A stretch of DNA of 64,000 nt from contig JAENXK010000001.1 of assembly GCA_016649615.1 (NCBI GenBank), positions 1 to 64,000 on the forward strand. The letters run 5' to 3'. Origin of the DNA: Thermoleophilia bacterium (GTDB taxonomy: Bacteria; Actinomycetota; Thermoleophilia; Solirubrobacterales; 70-9). The position numbers and the translations under genes were made by a program. Below the pieces are notes generated by a model. It saw only the letters and a list, made by a program, of their open reading frames with translations. It had not been told where the DNA came from and made no database searches. Positions 61,834 through 64,000 of this stretch are shown piece by piece. Numbering within the stretch: position 1 is the first letter of the stretch; each line of letters begins with the position of its first letter.

Positions 61834-62397
61834 TTAGAGGTCGACCTCGACCGAGGCCGGGCCGTCTTCGCCCTCGACCTCGAACTCGACGGGCCTCAGC
61901 TCAAGGGACTCGTCGTCGATTACGAAGAGCACCATCGAGGCCTCGATCGGACCTACCTGAGGGGTCGAATCGAGCGCAGGCACGACATCCTCGGGTCCGA
62001 CCTCAGCGCCGGGCTTCAACGCGTAGCTGCTGGTGCTGTCCAGGTTCTCGTAAGTATGGCCCGCCGTATCGGCCAGCTTGAACGAATCGGGAAGGGCGTG
62101 GGCTTCATCTTCGTCGAGGTTCTCGGCCTGCAGGAAGACTCCGATATAGGTCTGGTCCGGGTCGGGTGCGGGCTGGCCGACCAGGTACTCGCTGTCTTCG
62201 ACGTCATTCAGGTTGAGCGGCCGGGTGAACAGCACGTTGTACTCGAGCGGCCCGAGCTCGAAGCGCTCGCCTTCGACGATCCCGGTCTTCTTCTCATGCT
62301 CGTCGCCGCCGCAGGCGGCCAGGGCGAATCCGGAAACGGATACTGCGAGAGCCAGGACGAGCCCGCGGAACCAGTTGCTGTTCAGGAATGTGTCCAT
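61834..62397 (-). CDS. DUF4352-like exported lipoprotein
   Basis: The 187 residues start with a signal peptide (about 11-29) and lipobox FALAAC. The mature part (FELGPLEYNVLFTRPLN ... TYIGVFLQAENLDEDE ... LADTAGHTYE ... LFVIDDESLELRPVEFEVEG) matches the beta-sandwich layout of DUF4352/TelA-like extracytoplasmic domains of unknown function. It lies in a row with a small membrane protein and an SRPBCC gene. Role unknown, but cell-surface location is clear. Confidence 0.8.
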   Translation of the reverse strand: MDTFLNSNWFRGLVLALAVSVSGFALAACGGDEHEKKTGIVEGERFELGPLEYNVLFTRPLNLNDVEDSEYLVGQPAPDPDQTYIGVFLQAENLDEDEAHALPDSFKLADTAGHTYENLDSTSSYALKPGAEVGPEDVVPALDSTPQVGPIEASMVLFVIDDESLELRPVEFEVEGEDGPASVEVDL

Positions 62398-62426
62398 CGG
62401 CGCCGGAGTTTAGTCGTCTGTTCGGT

Positions 62427-62939
62427 CTAAAGGACGCCGGTCGCGTATCGGTTGCCACCGGCCACCTCGACCGGCTCGGTTGAAGCCCGATCGGCCTCGA
62501 TCAGCTCCCGCAGCCGCTTGGCCGCCCGCTTCAGGCGCCTGCGGTGCCACCCGGCGCCTCCGGTGAGGCGGTCGAAGTGCTTCGACATCCCGCTGCTGGG
62601 CTCGGTCCAGTAACTGAGCCGGACGACTGAGACTCCGGCGGCCGATTCGGCCAGCTCCCACTCTGTTCCGACCCTGGTGCGGTTGAAGCGCCCAGTCTCG
62701 CCCCGTTCGGAGATCCTCCGGGGCGGCTCCGACGCGACGATTGAGGTGTCGGCCCAGGCGGTTCGCCGACGGAACTTGAATCGCGCCCCGGCGCCGATCC
62801 CCCGGGAATCGAGCCTCAGAAGGCGGAAGTTCTGAATCGAGTCGCCGTAGAGATCGGGCCGGGTGGCGATGTCCATCAGATATTCGTGGATGCGCTCGCG
62901 CGGGGCGTCGATCTCGATCTCGGCGAATACGGGTCCCAT
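62427..62939 (-). CDS. SRPBCC-superfamily (START-like) protein
   Basis: A 170-residue soluble protein with the polyketide cyclase/SRPBCC fold: AEIEIDAPRERIHEYLMDIATRPDLYGDSIQ at the N-terminus, then a WELAESAAGVSVVRLSYWTEP strand and a C-terminal helix ending RRRLKRAAKRLRELIEA. Such proteins carry hydrophobic ligands or help modify lipids. The ATG at 62939 begins the conserved fold; longer starts would run into the ParA promoter. Divergent from parA. Confidence 0.85.
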   Translation of the reverse strand: MGPVFAEIEIDAPRERIHEYLMDIATRPDLYGDSIQNFRLLRLDSRGIGAGARFKFRRRTAWADTSIVASEPPRRISERGETGRFNRTRVGTEWELAESAAGVSVVRLSYWTEPSSGMSKHFDRLTGGAGWHRRRLKRAAKRLRELIEADRASTEPVEVAGGNRYATGVL

Positions 62940-63002
62940 TCGGCCTGATTGTATGGCCTGCCCGGCCTCCCGGGGCGATCGGCCGAAGGTAGGGTGTGAG
63001 CC

Positions 63003-63791
63003 GTGGCAACCACGATCGCCATTCTCTCGCAAAAGGGCGGGACCGGAAAAACGACTCTGACCCGTTCGCTGGCCGAGGGACTGTCCCGCTCGGGGCTGAA
63101 GACGCTGACGATCGATGCCGACCCCCAGGGCAATCTTTCCGAGTACTTCGGCGTCCCGGCCGACGCCTTTCCGACCCTCGGCGAGGTGCTGGCCGGCCAG
63201 GAGACGGCGATGGACGCGATCCACGATGACGTGATCCCGGCCAACCTCGGCCTGGCCGAAGCCGAGCTCATGCTGGCCGGCAAGATGGGCCGTGAGCTCA
63301 CCCTGAGACACGCCCTGAGAGAACCGAAGCGCCATTACGACATCTGCCTGATCGACTGCCCCCCCACGCTCGGGCTCCTGACCGTAAACGCCCTGGTCGC
63401 CTCCGACTGGGCGATCCTCTCCTCCGAGGCCGAGCACTTCTCGGAACAGGGTGCCGAACAGGCGACCGAGGTGATCGGGCTGGCCAGGGAGAACCTCAAC
63501 CCCGATCTCGATCTGCTCGGGGTCCTGCTCAACATCGCCGACATGCGCACCAACCACGCCAAGGGGACCCTGGAAACGCTTCGGCAGGAGTTCGGAGAGC
63601 GGGTGTTCGAGACGGTGATACGCCGTTCGATCGTCTACCCGGAGTCGGCCCTTGCCGGGATATCGATCTTCGAGTACAGACGCCGCAAGGCGATCGACTA
63701 CGCCCGGCTCACGGTCGAGATCCTGGAGCGGCTCGACCTGGCACCGGCGCTGGCCAAGGCCCGGGCGATGGTCCGGGAGATCGAGAGCTAG
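63003..63791 (+). CDS. parA: ParA/Soj-family ATPase (orphan)
   Basis: This P-loop ATPase of 262 residues belongs to the ParA/MinD superfamily. The deviant Walker A KGGTGKTTLTRSLAEGL has the signature lysine. DADPQGNLSEYFG and LIDCPPTLGLLTVNAL are switch and Walker B regions. It positions DNA or other cargo on the nucleoid. No parB or parS-like repeat is seen within the window, so it could be an orphan cargo-positioning ATPase. GTG at 63003. Confidence 0.93.
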   Translation: MATTIAILSQKGGTGKTTLTRSLAEGLSRSGLKTLTIDADPQGNLSEYFGVPADAFPTLGEVLAGQETAMDAIHDDVIPANLGLAEAELMLAGKMGRELTLRHALREPKRHYDICLIDCPPTLGLLTVNALVASDWAILSSEAEHFSEQGAEQATEVIGLARENLNPDLDLLGVLLNIADMRTNHAKGTLETLRQEFGERVFETVIRRSIVYPESALAGISIFEYRRRKAIDYARLTVEILERLDLAPALAKARAMVREIES

Positions 63792-63812
63792 ACGCGCCGC
63801 GGGCGGCCGGGC

Positions 63813-64000
63813 TCAGGAAGGGCCGACGATCGCCGCCCAGACCAGTCCGCCCGAAACCGCCAGGAAAGAGGCCACCGAGAGGCTCCGGTACCAGAGTCTC
63901 TTCTGCGCATCCGGGCTGAAAGCCGGCGGTACGAAGAGCAGGGGGTTAACCGTGGTCCCGAAGATGAGCAGACCGGCGGCGACATCCGGCAGATCGCCGA
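63813..64000 (-). CDS. Hypothetical membrane protein (5' end beyond window)
   Basis: The last 62 codons read leftward as GLLIFGTTVNPLLFVPPAF, then a charged loop (SPDAQKRLWYRS), then LSVASFLAVSGGLVWAAIV and the stop TGA (63815-63813). Two membrane helices are visible. The start lies outside the window. The sequence is not enough to name the family. Confidence 0.6.
   Translation of the reverse strand, partial: GDLPDVAAGLLIFGTTVNPLLFVPPAFSPDAQKRLWYRSLSVASFLAVSGGLVWAAIVGPS

Noticed and set aside
63003-63791. A plasmid or chromosome partition locus (parABS)
   Set aside because: Only ParA is present; there is no parB and no parS-like 16-bp palindrome close by, so I list it as an orphan ATPase.

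Overview
The window is high-GC bacterial DNA, densely packed, with many GTG/TTG starts and frequent 4-nt start/stop overlaps. Gene content points to Actinomycetota. The evidence is the CysM/Mec/CysO sulfur-carrier cysteine pathway, a SUF-only iron-sulfur system with SufU, a MarP-type CvpA-trypsin protease, a Flp-type pilin and a wax ester synthase. A deep-branching, possibly Thermoleophilia-like, lineage is an inference; there is no rRNA to confirm it. I found no rRNA, tRNA, CRISPR array, transposase or integrase.

Layout. 1-4.1 kb (mostly minus): partial pyrF, HU, a Roadblock-like pair, then rph-rdgB-CDF transporter. 4.2-12.3 kb: Flp pilin, glycosyltransferase, two related coiled-coil proteins, nadB and a hyuB-hyuA hydantoinase/oxoprolinase pair. 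12.4-18 kb: DUF1802 protein, a repeat-rich gap, a peptidase-MA-like protein, a secreted protein and a polar amino acid ABC transporter with an intra-operon hairpin. 18-22.2 kb: cysM-mec, a DUF2007 protein, an SDR, then cysO and a rhodanese-ThiF activating enzyme on the other strand. A 17-nt element is shared upstream of cysM and of the activating enzyme. 22.4-26.6 kb: second member of the secreted-protein family, htpX, and a NarXL-type two-component pair coupled to a GNAT. 26.6-34.1 kb: an Rrf2 regulator and a split SUF cluster (sufC-sufS ... sufU-Rieske-sufB-sufD) interrupted by rpiA, a probably truncated lipoprotein and a hypothetical. 34.2-41.9 kb: 1-Cys peroxiredoxin, frameshifted secreted protein, large membrane protein, iron-dependent-oxidase-like protein, cysteine-less thioredoxin-fold protein, ispH and WS/DGAT.

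41.9-46.8 kb is the most unusual part. sufT (DUF59) is followed downstream by two further partial copies of its own 3' end. The three copies delimit two cassettes, one with an M23-like peptidase and a gene remnant, the other with a frameshifted sulfatase. This looks like repeated site-specific insertion (or duplication and decay) at the 3' end of a housekeeping gene.

46.9-64 kb: FxsA, HAD hydrolase, an AddAB/AdnAB-like helicase-nuclease pair (first gene frameshifted), xseAB, an HxlR regulator, a MarP-like protease divergent from a penicillin-binding lipoprotein, small envelope genes, an SRPBCC protein and an orphan ParA.

Three genes (secreted protein at 34980-36100, sulfatase, addB-like) are each broken by what looks like one missing base. 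A fourth (38674-39423) may have lost a base near its start. Either this population carries young pseudogenes or the sequence has residual single-base deletions; raw reads would decide.
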